A stretch of 64,000 nucleotides of DNA from Mycobacterium kyorinense (GTDB lineage: Bacteria; Actinomycetota; Actinomycetes; Mycobacteriales; Mycobacteriaceae), in contig NZ_LZKJ01000049.1 in the NCBI RefSeq assembly GCF_001672775.1, positions 60,404 to 124,403 of the forward strand, read 5' to 3'. A program made the position numbers and the translations under genes. Shown piece by piece: positions 1-8,179 of this stretch; the first letter of the stretch is position 1; the number at the start of each line of letters is the position of its first letter. The notes beneath the pieces were generated by a model. That model searched no databases, had not been told where the DNA came from, and saw only the letters and a program-made list of their open reading frames with translations.

Positions 1-1146
1 CTGAGGGTTGCCCAGCCGAGCCAGCAACGTGTCCCGATAGTCCGGTGTGTTCATCCCGGGCACCGCCGGTAGCAGCGGCTGAATCTCGTCGCGCATGAGT
101 TGCTCGACGTAATCGAAGATGACCGGATTCCGCATCGCGGTGTCGGTGCGCTGATAGCCGGCCAGCGTGGCCAAACACCCGATCGCGATATGAGTTCCGT
201 TGAGCAGGCGGGTCTTGACGAGCTTGTGATCGCTGACATCGGTAACGAACTGCGCGCCGACCTCGTCGAGCGGTGGGCGCCCGTAGCTGAAGGTGTCCTC
301 GATGACCCATTGGCAATACGGTTCGGTCAGCACCGGCCACTTGTCGGCGATGCCAAATGTCTGCTCCACGAACTGGCGCTCCGAGTTCGACGTCGCAGGG
401 GTGATGCGGTCCACCATGGTCGACGGGAATGCGACATTCCTGTCGATCCACCGGGCCAGCTCAGGGTCTTTCAACGCCGCGAATGAGACCAGCGCGGTCC
501 GCGCCGCCTGGGTGTTGTCGGGGATGTTGTCGCAGCAGAGCACGGTGAACGGGGCAGTACCGGCGCGACGACGCCGGTCGAGCGCCTCGGCCAGGTATGC
601 CCAGGCAGTCACATAGCAATCCGACGTGGCGACAAGGTCGGCACGCACGTCGGGGTTGGCCGCGTCGAATTCGCCGGTAACTGGATCCAAAAAGTACCCG
701 TTGCCGGTAATTGTCAGGCTGACGATGCGGGTTTGCGGATCGGTCAGAGCCGCACGGACCGCGTCGCCGTCGTTCGGCGCGTAGTGGTAGGCGGCGATCG
801 AGCCGACCACGCGGGCCGTCTGGTGGTCGTGGCCCCGCTGCACGACGGTGTAGAGCCCATCCTGAGCGGACAGCAAGTCCTTCACGTCGCGGGACCGCAG
901 ACTGACCCCGGTGACGCCCCATTCGTCGGATATGCCCGAGCGGGCAAGGTCGTCGAAGTACACAGCTTGGTGTGCACGATGAAAATTGCCCGCTCCGATG
1001 TGGACGACGCCAGGCTGAAGGGCCGACCTGTCGTAGGTCGGCACGTCGATCCGTGACGAATGCAGGGGCAATGTGGCGTCACTCAGCGGAACCGCAGTCG
1101 TGTGGTCCTGGGTGACGACATTCGTAAGACAGTTCGCGTAACCCAT
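1..1146 (-). CDS. Mannitol 2-dehydrogenase family protein (3' end outside window)
   Basis: Polyol-specific long-chain dehydrogenase that would interconvert a sugar alcohol such as mannitol and its ketose with NAD(H) in the cytoplasm. Translation gives about 382 residues with no stop before the window edge. The N-terminal Rossmann segment reads HIGAGNFHRAHQ near residues 53-64. The family K-x4-N-x2-H motif is visible as KTRLLNGTH near residue 310. The chosen start is the ATG at 1144-1146, the first in-frame ATG. It is transcribed divergently from ligD with about 130 bp between them. In M. tuberculosis the gene divergent from ligD is ku, so this neighbour is different here. The polyol specificity cannot be read from sequence. 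Confidence 0.85.
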   Translation of the reverse strand, partial: MGYANCLTNVVTQDHTTAVPLSDATLPLHSSRIDVPTYDRSALQPGVVHIGAGNFHRAHQAVYFDDLARSGISDEWGVTGVSLRSRDVKDLLSAQDGLYTVVQRGHDHQTARVVGSIAAYHYAPNDGDAVRAALTDPQTRIVSLTITGNGYFLDPVTGEFDAANPDVRADLVATSDCYVTAWAYLAEALDRRRRAGTAPFTVLCCDNIPDNTQAARTALVSFAALKDPELARWIDRNVAFPSTMVDRITPATSNSERQFVEQTFGIADKWPVLTEPYCQWVIEDTFSYGRPPLDEVGAQFVTDVSDHKLVKTRLLNGTHIAIGCLATLAGYQRTDTAMRNPVIFDYVEQLMRDEIQPLLPAVPGMNTPDYRDTLLARLGNPQ

Positions 1147-1276
1147 AGGTCGCCGAACGTACCCGTCTAGATGAAGATCGTTAAGCGAGCGCGGCACCGT
1201 CGCCTCCGACAATGCTGCCCTCAGCAGGCGATTAACTGGCGTGGTGAAATACGCCACACAGCGTAGGTTGGGCGCT

Positions 1277-3526
1277 ATGGCGCCGCGGGTGAAGCTGACC
1301 AACCCCGACAAGGTGCTTTATCCCGCCACCGGCACCACCAAAGCCGAAGTGTTCGACTATTACACCGGCATCGCCGAGGTGATGGTGCCGCACATCGCCG
1401 GACGCGCCGCTACCCGCAAGCGCTGGCCCAACGGCGTCGACGAGCCGTCATTCTTCGAAAAGCAGCTGGCGTCATCAGCACCCGACTGGCTGCCCCGCGG
1501 CAGTGTGGTGCACAAGTCGGGAACGACGACCTATCCGATCATCGACAGCTCGACCGGACTGGCCTGGATCGCACAGCAGGCCGCGCTGGAAGTCCACGTG
1601 CCGCAGTGGCGTTTCGTCGCCGAGTGGACACGCAGCGGAGAAGAACTCAAACCCGGCCCTGCAACACGATTGGTGTTCGACCTCGACCCCGGCGAAGGCG
1701 TGACCATGGCTCAGCTCGCCGAAGTGGCTCGTGCGGTGCGCGATCTGATCAGCGATATCGGGCTCACGGCGTTCCCGCTCACCAGCGGCAGCAAGGGACT
1801 GCATCTCTATGCCCCACTGGACAAGCCGGTCAGCAGCCGCGGGGCGGTGGTAGTAGCCAAACGTATTGCGCAGCAACTCGAGAAGGCGATGCCCAAGCTC
1901 GTCACCTCGACGATGACCAAAAGCTTGCGGGCCGGCAAGATATTCCTGGACTGGAGCCAGAACAACGGGTCCAAGACCACGATCGCGCCGTATTCACTGC
2001 GCGGCCGCGATCACCCGACCGTCGCGGCGCCGCGTAGCTGGGAAGAACTCGACGACAAGAAACTTCGCCACTTGACCTACGACGAGGTGCTGGCCCGAGT
2101 CGAGCGCGACGGTGATCTGCTGGCGCCACTGGACGCCGACGTCACCCCCGACCGGCTCACCAAATACCGCAGCATGCGCGACGCGTCGAAAACGCCGGAG
2201 CCGGTACCCAGCGGCAAGCCTGTTGTCGGGCAAGGCAATACCTTCGTGATCCAAGAGCACCACGCCCGTCGGCTGCACTACGACTTTCGGCTGGAGCGCG
2301 ACGGCGTGCTGGTGTCCTGGGCGGTGCCCAAGAACCTGCCCGATACGCCGTCGGTCAATCATCTGGCGGTGCACACCGAGGACCATCCGCTCGAGTACGC
2401 CACCTTCGAGGGGACGATCCCCAAGGGGGAGTACGGCGGCGGCAAGGTCATCATCTGGGACGCGGGCACCTACGAGGCCGAGAAGTTTCGCGATGATGAA
2501 GTGATCGTTACGTTGCACGGCAGCCGAATCTCGGGTCGTTACGCACTGATTCAAACCAACGGCGATCAGTGGCTGGCACACCGGATGAAAGACCAGAAGG
2601 TCGTCGAACTCGACGGGCTGAGCCCCATGCTCGCCACGGAGGGTTCGGTGGCCAACCTGAAGGCGTCGCAGTGGGCGTTCGAAGGCAAGTGGGACGGCTA
2701 CCGGCTACTTGTCGACGCCGACCACGGCACCGTTCGGCTGCGATCGCGGCGTGGCCGCGACGTCACCAAAGAATATCCTCAATTGCGGTCACTGGCAGCC
2801 GATCTCACAGAGCATCGGATGATCCTCGACGGGGAAGTGGTCGCCCTTGACGACGACGGCGTGCCGAGTTTCTCCGAGATGCAGAACCGGGTCCGCGCCA
2901 CCCGCGTCCAATATTGGGCATTCGACCTGTTGTATCTGGACGGTCGGTCGCTGCTGCGCGCCAGATACCGCGATCGCCGCCGTTTGCTGGAAACGCTGGC
3001 CACCGGCACCGATCTCATGGTTCCGGACTTACTGCCCGGCGACGGCGATCAAGCACTGGAACACTCACGCAAACATCGCTGGGAGGGCGTCGTCGCCAAG
3101 AAACGCGATTCCACCTACCAGCCGGGTCGTCGCTCGTCGTCGTGGATCAAGGACAAGCACTGGAATACCCAGGAAGTCGTCATCGGCGGCTGGCGCGCCG
3201 GCGAGGGCGGACGCACCAGCGGCATCGGTTCGCTGCTGATGGGCATACCCGCCGACGGTGGTTTGCAGTTCGCCGGGAAGGTCGGCACCGGCTTCACCGA
3301 ACTTGCCCTGACCAATCTGAAGAAGACGTTGGCACCATTGCGCACCGACGAATCCCCGTTCAACACACGGCTTCCCACTCGCGACGCCAAGGGCGTGACG
3401 TTCGTCGAGCCGACGTTGGTCGGGGAGGTCCGCTACAGCGAATGGACATCGGACGGCCGGCTGCGCCAGCCCAGCTGGCGCGGTCTGCGGCCCGACAAGA
3501 GTCCGGACGAGGTGGTCCGGGAATGA
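1277..3526 (+). CDS. ligD: Multifunctional ATP-dependent DNA ligase LigD (non-homologous end joining)
   Basis: Joins double-strand breaks with Ku. Three modules appear in the mycobacterial order. The primase/polymerase domain covers about residues 1-290, with its DxD metal motif in LVFDLDPGEG near 132-141. The 3'-phosphoesterase domain covers about 305-450, with RRLHYDFRLE near 330. The ligase domain covers about 455-749, with nucleotidyl-lysine motif KWDGYR near 471. From the ATG at 1277 the protein has 749 residues, close to the roughly 759 of M. tuberculosis LigD. An upstream in-frame GTG at 1241 would add 12 residues with no family resemblance. The stop abuts the stop of the convergent STAS gene with no gap. 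Confidence 0.97.
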   Translation: MAPRVKLTNPDKVLYPATGTTKAEVFDYYTGIAEVMVPHIAGRAATRKRWPNGVDEPSFFEKQLASSAPDWLPRGSVVHKSGTTTYPIIDSSTGLAWIAQQAALEVHVPQWRFVAEWTRSGEELKPGPATRLVFDLDPGEGVTMAQLAEVARAVRDLISDIGLTAFPLTSGSKGLHLYAPLDKPVSSRGAVVVAKRIAQQLEKAMPKLVTSTMTKSLRAGKIFLDWSQNNGSKTTIAPYSLRGRDHPTVAAPRSWEELDDKKLRHLTYDEVLARVERDGDLLAPLDADVTPDRLTKYRSMRDASKTPEPVPSGKPVVGQGNTFVIQEHHARRLHYDFRLERDGVLVSWAVPKNLPDTPSVNHLAVHTEDHPLEYATFEGTIPKGEYGGGKVIIWDAGTYEAEKFRDDEVIVTLHGSRISGRYALIQTNGDQWLAHRMKDQKVVELDGLSPMLATEGSVANLKASQWAFEGKWDGYRLLVDADHGTVRLRSRRGRDVTKEYPQLRSLAADLTEHRMILDGEVVALDDDGVPSFSEMQNRVRATRVQYWAFDLLYLDGRSLLRARYRDRRRLLETLATGTDLMVPDLLPGDGDQALEHSRKHRWEGVVAKKRDSTYQPGRRSSSWIKDKHWNTQEVVIGGWRAGEGGRTSGIGSLLMGIPADGGLQFAGKVGTGFTELALTNLKKTLAPLRTDESPFNTRLPTRDAKGVTFVEPTLVGEVRYSEWTSDGRLRQPSWRGLRPDKSPDEVVRE

Positions 3527-3910
3527 CTACCCGACGCTGCGCAGCGCAGCCTCGACGCTGGGATGGACTGGAAGCAGGTCGTGCAGTTCGGCCACCTCGA
3601 CCATGCGGCGCACGATCGCTGCCTGGCTCACCACGACCACGGGGGTTCCGCTGCGCCGACGCGCCGCTGCCTGGTCCGCCAGAGTCCGCAGTCCGCCCCA
3701 GGAAATGAAATCCAGCCCGCTGAGGTCGGCGATCACCGGCCCCGGTGAACTGACCTGGGCGGCGGCTTGAAGCGTCGCTTGTCGCCAGGCCGGCAACGTG
3801 TAGGCGTCTACTTCACCGCTGGCATGGATGATCACGGCAGAACCGTGGTGTGTGAGGTCGACCTGCAGTCGGGCGGCGGTATCCGGTAGTTCTTCGATGA
3901 CAGTGCCCAT
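3527..3910 (-). CDS. STAS-domain anti-sigma-factor antagonist-like protein without phospho-Ser
   Basis: A 127-residue single STAS domain, the fold of SpoIIAA/RsbV proteins that bind anti-sigma kinases in partner switching. The core reads VIADLSGLDF then ISWGGLRTL. In SpoIIAA the aligned segment is FMDSSGL, and its phosphorylated Ser falls on Trp here. Phosphorylation at the usual site is therefore not possible, so the protein may be constitutively active or bind another partner. It is convergent with ligD and divergent from the GAF-ANTAR gene at 4034. An 8-bp inverted repeat lies between them. It belongs to a local group of signalling genes that includes a second STAS domain at 13603. Confidence 0.85.
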   Translation of the reverse strand: MGTVIEELPDTAARLQVDLTHHGSAVIIHASGEVDAYTLPAWRQATLQAAAQVSSPGPVIADLSGLDFISWGGLRTLADQAAARRRSGTPVVVVSQAAIVRRMVEVAELHDLLPVHPSVEAALRSVG

Positions 3911-3962
3911 GCGGTAACTCCAGAATGCTCTGGTGTGATTTGGCGCTGCCCTGCACTGTCGA

Positions 3963-4008
3963 AGACAGACTGATCTTGCATTTCTAGCACGAACACGGTG
4001 GTCTGTCT
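3963..4008. promoter_or_regulatory. Inverted repeat between divergent STAS and GAF-ANTAR genes
   Basis: AGACAGAC at 3963-3970 and its perfect complement GTCTGTCT at 4001-4008 are separated by 30 bases in the divergent intergenic region. The spacing is long for one operator, so it could be two half-sites or a hairpin in the GAF-ANTAR leader. No regulator can be assigned. Confidence 0.3.
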
Positions 4009-4033
4009 AAAGCGACGTATCGGGAGGTGCCGC

Positions 4034-4786
4034 GTGGACGACCAGGTGTATTCGCTGGCCCACGAGCTGGCTGAGGTCGGCCGGCTCAGCGAGGACGAGA
4101 ACGTGACCATGGTGCTCGAGCGGCTGGTCCGGCGTGCGGCGCGCACCATCCCGGGCTGTGATCACGTGACGATCACCGTGGGCGCCGAGGAAAAGCTGGA
4201 GACGGTTGCCGGTGGCGAGGCCACGTCGCTGTGCCACTCGCTGTCCGAAGCAACGCCGTGGCCTGGACCGATCCTTGACGCGGTGCGCTATCGCGAGCCC
4301 CGCCGGGTCGACGAGGCGGACACCGAACAGCGTTGGCCGGGCTTTTCCGACCGGATGCGCGAAGCCGGCTTCCGCAGTTGTCTGGCGCTGCCGATGCCCG
4401 TGCGACGCCAGCCGCTGGTGGGGTTCACCTTGTTTTCGCGCCGCGCGCACCAGTTCACCGATCAGGCACTGGACTTGGTGTTGCTGTTCGCGCTGCACGC
4501 CGGCACCGCGTTCGACAATGCGTCGCTGTACGACGACGCCCGCCAACTCGTCGATCACCTACACAGTGCCCTGGCGACGCGCGAAGCCATCGGACAGGCC
4601 CAGGGCATATTGATGCGGCGGTTCTCCTGCGATAGCGACACGGCGTTCGGACAGTTGCGCCGAATATCGCAGGACCGGAATATCAAACTGCGGGATGTCG
4701 CGGCCAACATCGTCGACGCACAAAAGCGCGGACAGCTGGATTCCTTCCTGCCGGATGGGCTCAACAATCGCGCCACCGCGCAGTAG
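4034..4786 (+). CDS. GAF and ANTAR domain transcription antitermination regulator
   Basis: A 250-residue protein. A GAF sensor domain spans about residues 30-165. A C-terminal ANTAR helical domain follows (from ATREAIGQAQGILMRRF to about residue 235), the type that binds paired RNA hairpins and prevents termination. The start is the GTG at 4034, preceded by GGGAGG at the right distance. An upstream GTG at 3998 lies in the inverted repeat and is unlikely. The signal and RNA targets are unknown. The gene is followed after 9 bases by the FAH/MBL fusion, so they may be cotranscribed. It is one of two GAF-ANTAR proteins within 5.2 kb. Confidence 0.88.
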   Translation: MDDQVYSLAHELAEVGRLSEDENVTMVLERLVRRAARTIPGCDHVTITVGAEEKLETVAGGEATSLCHSLSEATPWPGPILDAVRYREPRRVDEADTEQRWPGFSDRMREAGFRSCLALPMPVRRQPLVGFTLFSRRAHQFTDQALDLVLLFALHAGTAFDNASLYDDARQLVDHLHSALATREAIGQAQGILMRRFSCDSDTAFGQLRRISQDRNIKLRDVAANIVDAQKRGQLDSFLPDGLNNRATAQ

Positions 4787-4795
4787 CGAGTCGAC

Positions 4796-6733
4796 ATGCG
4801 GTGGGTGACCTATCGAAGTGATCACGACGAGCGCACCGGGGTGCTCGCCGACGATGCAATCCATGCGATGCCGCCAGGCGTGACGTTGCTCGAGCTGATC
4901 GGGCGCGGCGCTGCCGGATTGCACGAGGCGGGCCAGGAGGTGTTGCGGTCGCCGCATACCGTCGTGCGGTTGACCGAGGTGACGCTCTTGGCGCCGATCC
5001 CGCGCCCGCCGTCGATCCGCGATTCGCTGTGCTTTTTAGACCACATGCGCAACTGTCAGGCCGCGATGGGCGGCGGCCGGGTGCTCAAAGACACCTGGTA
5101 CCGCATCCCGGCGTTCTACTTCGCCTGTCCTTCGACCGTTCTCGGACCGTATGACGATGCCCCGACGGCACCCGGAAGCGCTTGGCAAGACTTCGAATTG
5201 GAGATCGCGGCAGTAATCGGAGGCGGCGCCGCTAAAGACTTGTCGGTCGAGGAGGCAGAGCAGGCGATCATCGGCTACACGATCTTCAACGACTGGTCGG
5301 CACGCGACCTGCAACAGTTGGAAGGCCAACTGGGCATCGGTCAGGCCAAGGGCAAGGACAGTGGAGTGACGTTGGGCCCTTATCTCGTGACACCCGATGA
5401 GTTGGAGCCCTACCGCCGCGACGGCAAACTCAGCCTCGACGTCACCGCAATGGTCAACGACGCGGTGATCGGTTCGGGCTCGACAAGCTCGATGGACTGG
5501 AGCTTCGGTGAGGTGATCTCCTACGCTTCGCGGGGCGTAACCCTTTCTCCCGGGGACGTTTTCGGCTCGGGCACCGTTCCGACATGCACCCTCGTCGAGC
5601 ATCTCGACCCAGCGAACCCGGCATCGTTTCCCGGCTGGCTGCACGACGGCGACGTCGTCACGCTGAAAGTCCAGGGACTGGGCGAAACCCGCCAAACAGT
5701 CCGCCACACACCCGCACCGCACCGCCTCCCGCCACGACCCAACCCGCAAGCCACGGCCGGCACCCGGGTCAACCGGGCGTCCGCGAAGGTCCCCTACACC
5801 CGAGGCCTGCACGAGGTCGCCCCGCGGGTGTGGGCATGGATGCTGCCGGACGGCGGATACGGCTGGAGCAACGCCGGGTTGGTCGCCGGCAGCGGCGCGT
5901 CGCTGCTCGTCGACACGCTCTTCGACCTACCGCTGTCCCGTGAAATGCTGGCCGCGGTCAAGCCGGTCACCGATGAGGCGCCGATCAGCGATGCGCTGAT
6001 CACCCACTCCAACGGCGACCACACCCACGGCAACCAACTGCTGGATCCCTCGGTGCGGATCATCGCCGCCAAGGGCACCGCCGAGGAAATCGCCCACGGG
6101 ATGGCCCCCGAAATGTTGGCGATGACCCAGACCGCCGACCTGGGCCCCATCGCAACGCGGTATCTGCGAGACCGCTTCGGGCCCTTCGATTTCAGCGGGA
6201 TTCGGCTGCGAAATGCCGACCAGACCTTCGACGACGAGCTCACCGTCGAGGTCGGCGGACGGGAAGTGCGGCTGCTGAACCTGGGTCCGGCCCACACCGC
6301 GGCCGACTCGGTGGTGCACGTGCCCGACGCCGGCGTGCTGTTCGCCGGTGATCTGCTGTTCATCGGCTGCACGCCGATCGTATGGGCTGGTCCGATCGGC
6401 AACTGGGTGGCGGCCTGCGACGCGATGATCGCCCTGGACCCGGCGACGGTGGTCGCAGGCCACGGCCCGGTGACCGACCCGGACGGTATCCGCGCGGTTC
6501 GCGGGTATCTCGTTCACGTCAACGAGCAGGCTGAAGCGGCTTGGCGCCAAGGCTTATCGTTCGCCGAGGCGGCGGACACCATCGACCTCGGCGAGTATGC
6601 GACCTGGTTGGACGCCGAACGCGTCGTCGTCAACGTCTATCAGCGCTACCGCGAACTCGACCCGGCCACACCGGAATTGGAGCCGATGGCGCTGTTGGTC
6701 ATGCAAGCGGAATGGTTCGCCAAACACAGCTGA
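4796..6733 (+). CDS. Fusion of fumarylacetoacetate-hydrolase and metallo-beta-lactamase domains
   Basis: A 645-residue, two-domain enzyme. Residues 1-295 are a fumarylacetoacetate hydrolase/hydratase-isomerase domain with the metal-binding FELEI (ExE) segment and the NDWSARD motif. A Pro/Arg-rich linker runs to about residue 330. Residues 335-645 form a metallo-beta-lactamase fold with THSNGDHTHGN near 403 (second His of HxHxDH replaced by Asn, as in one known subgroup), GPAHTAAD, GDLLF and AGHGP. The reaction is probably C-C cleavage or hydration plus hydrolysis in aromatic or sterol-type catabolism, but the substrate is unknown. The same fusion exists in M. tuberculosis (Rv0939, about 644 aa, recalled), so it is not a local artefact. 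Confidence 0.88.
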   Translation: MRWVTYRSDHDERTGVLADDAIHAMPPGVTLLELIGRGAAGLHEAGQEVLRSPHTVVRLTEVTLLAPIPRPPSIRDSLCFLDHMRNCQAAMGGGRVLKDTWYRIPAFYFACPSTVLGPYDDAPTAPGSAWQDFELEIAAVIGGGAAKDLSVEEAEQAIIGYTIFNDWSARDLQQLEGQLGIGQAKGKDSGVTLGPYLVTPDELEPYRRDGKLSLDVTAMVNDAVIGSGSTSSMDWSFGEVISYASRGVTLSPGDVFGSGTVPTCTLVEHLDPANPASFPGWLHDGDVVTLKVQGLGETRQTVRHTPAPHRLPPRPNPQATAGTRVNRASAKVPYTRGLHEVAPRVWAWMLPDGGYGWSNAGLVAGSGASLLVDTLFDLPLSREMLAAVKPVTDEAPISDALITHSNGDHTHGNQLLDPSVRIIAAKGTAEEIAHGMAPEMLAMTQTADLGPIATRYLRDRFGPFDFSGIRLRNADQTFDDELTVEVGGREVRLLNLGPAHTAADSVVHVPDAGVLFAGDLLFIGCTPIVWAGPIGNWVAACDAMIALDPATVVAGHGPVTDPDGIRAVRGYLVHVNEQAEAAWRQGLSFAEAADTIDLGEYATWLDAERVVVNVYQRYRELDPATPELEPMALLVMQAEWFAKHS

Positions 6734-6734
6734 C

Positions 6735-7238
6735 TCAGCACTGCGTCGCGGCGCGGATCCGTTGCTGTCGATGCTCGGCACGCTGTTTGTCGGCGGCCCT
6801 GGTCGCCGGGTTGTTCGCCCGAGCTTGGGTCAGCGGTGTGGCGTCCAGCCAGAAGCCGTGCGTTCCCAGGAGCGTTCCGTCCGCGCCGTAGAACGGCGCA
6901 CCGACCATGATGACGTCATGCGTGTGATGGCGGGTGTCGATGATCCGGTGATGCGAACTGAACGGGTGATGCTTGCGGCGAGCATCGTAGAGCGTGGCCG
7001 CCACCCGCTGATAGTCGTCGAGGTGAACGTGCGAGAGCAGTAGCAGAGTGCTCGGCGCGGTGGTACCGGGCTTGTACCCGTGCATCCGCTCGACCTGCGA
7101 CGACCAGACCCACCGGTCGTCGTCGAAATAGAACCGGAACCAGCCCAGCTGCGCCGACCAATCGCCGGCCAGCGGCTGCGCGATCCGGTGCGGCTGCGTG
7201 CCGACACCATGTTCTGAGTGCAGATACGTCGTGTCCAT
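6735..7238 (-). CDS. PAS-domain protein lacking the usual ANTAR domain
   Basis: A 167-residue protein built around one PAS fold. Signature pieces are GWFRFYFDDDRWVWS, VERMHGYKPGT, HRIIDTRHHTHDV and LGTHGFWLD. These match the sensor half of mycobacterial PAS-ANTAR regulators, in which an RNA-binding ANTAR domain follows. Here the chain ends about 35 residues later in a basic, Gln/Arg-rich tail with no ANTAR. The start is the ATG at 7236-7238, preceded by AGGGGGG. An in-frame codon further upstream would add an unrelated N-terminus. The stop is convergent with the FAH/MBL gene, one base apart. Either a domain loss or a stand-alone sensor. Confidence 0.8.
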   Translation of the reverse strand: MDTTYLHSEHGVGTQPHRIAQPLAGDWSAQLGWFRFYFDDDRWVWSSQVERMHGYKPGTTAPSTLLLLSHVHLDDYQRVAATLYDARRKHHPFSSHHRIIDTRHHTHDVIMVGAPFYGADGTLLGTHGFWLDATPLTQARANNPATRAADKQRAEHRQQRIRAATQC

Positions 7239-7362
7239 GAGGACCCCCCTTGTCGGCGCGCATGATGAGGCGCGCGCCACAAATACATCGCTTGTGGCTC
7301 AGCGATTGGTGGCTGTGTACCCGGTTGCTCGGCGAGTTACCCCTCTTGCCTACGGTTCCGGT

Positions 7363-8163
7363 ATGGCTGCTGTGGAAGTGGAACGCCTCGACGACGACAT
7401 CGCCTGCGTCACGCTGAACCGGCCGGAACGCCTCAACGCGATCGACGGGGCACTGCTCGACGGTGTCGACGGCGCGCTGGACCAGCTCAGCGCGGGCACG
7501 TACCGGGCGGCGATCCTGACCGGCGCCGGACGCGGCTTTTGCGCCGGCGCCGACCTCAGCGGCACGGGTGAGCCCTGGACAGCGCCGGCAGCGGCCGACT
7601 TCAAGACCAACTACGACGGCCAGGTCCGGCTGGCCGACCAACTGACCCGGCTCTACGAGTTGCCCATCCCGGTGATCGCCGCGGTCAACGGCGTCGCCGT
7701 GGGCGGTGGACTGGCGTACGCGCTGCATTGCGACATCCGGATCGCGTCCGAGGCGGCCCGGTTCGGGTCGGTATTCATCAAAGCCGGATTCTCGTCGATG
7801 GACATGGGCACCAGTTATCTGCTGCCCAAGATCGTCGGAGCGGGTGTGGCGCGAGAATTGATGTTGACCGGCCGAATCATCGACGCGGCCGAGGCCTATC
7901 GGATCACCCTGGTCCATCAAGTGGTAGCACCGAACGAGTTGACCGATGCAGCGCTGGAGATGGCGCGCGCGATCGCCGCGAACAATGCCTACGGGGTGTG
8001 GCAGACCAAAATCGGGCTCAACGCCGCGCTGGATGCGCCCAGTCTGCGACACGCCAAAGAGATCGAGAACCGCACCCAGATCATCAGTGGCTTCACCAAC
8101 AATCCGGTCGAGGCGGCCAGGGCGCACCGCGAGAAGCGGACCGCGACTTGGGATCCGCTGTAG
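7363..8163 (+). CDS. Enoyl-CoA hydratase/isomerase family protein
   Basis: A 266-residue crotonase-fold protein that would act on a CoA thioester in beta-oxidation or a related pathway. The oxyanion-hole segments are GAGRGFCAGADL and GVAVGGGLAYAL, and the C-terminal helix follows PKIVGAG. At the position of the first catalytic Glu in enoyl-CoA hydratase (usually PExGL) the sequence reads IKAGF, so the reaction may not be simple hydration. The start is the ATG at 7363, the first codon consistent with the family N-terminus. It is divergent from the PAS gene and convergent with the LLM oxidoreductase at 8180. Confidence 0.85.
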   Translation: MAAVEVERLDDDIACVTLNRPERLNAIDGALLDGVDGALDQLSAGTYRAAILTGAGRGFCAGADLSGTGEPWTAPAAADFKTNYDGQVRLADQLTRLYELPIPVIAAVNGVAVGGGLAYALHCDIRIASEAARFGSVFIKAGFSSMDMGTSYLLPKIVGAGVARELMLTGRIIDAAEAYRITLVHQVVAPNELTDAALEMARAIAANNAYGVWQTKIGLNAALDAPSLRHAKEIENRTQIISGFTNNPVEAARAHREKRTATWDPL

Positions 8164-8179
8164 CGCGAGGTTGACGTGC

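Noticed and set aside
4796..6733. FAH/MBL fusion as an assembly artefact or newly formed gene
   Set aside because: The single frame is continuous, and a protein of the same size and order is recalled from M. tuberculosis (Rv0939).
6916..8127. A 403-codon antisense frame over the crotonase and PAS genes
   Set aside because: Composition is that of a shadow frame (Arg/Gly/Asp-rich without motifs), and it conflicts with two well-supported genes.
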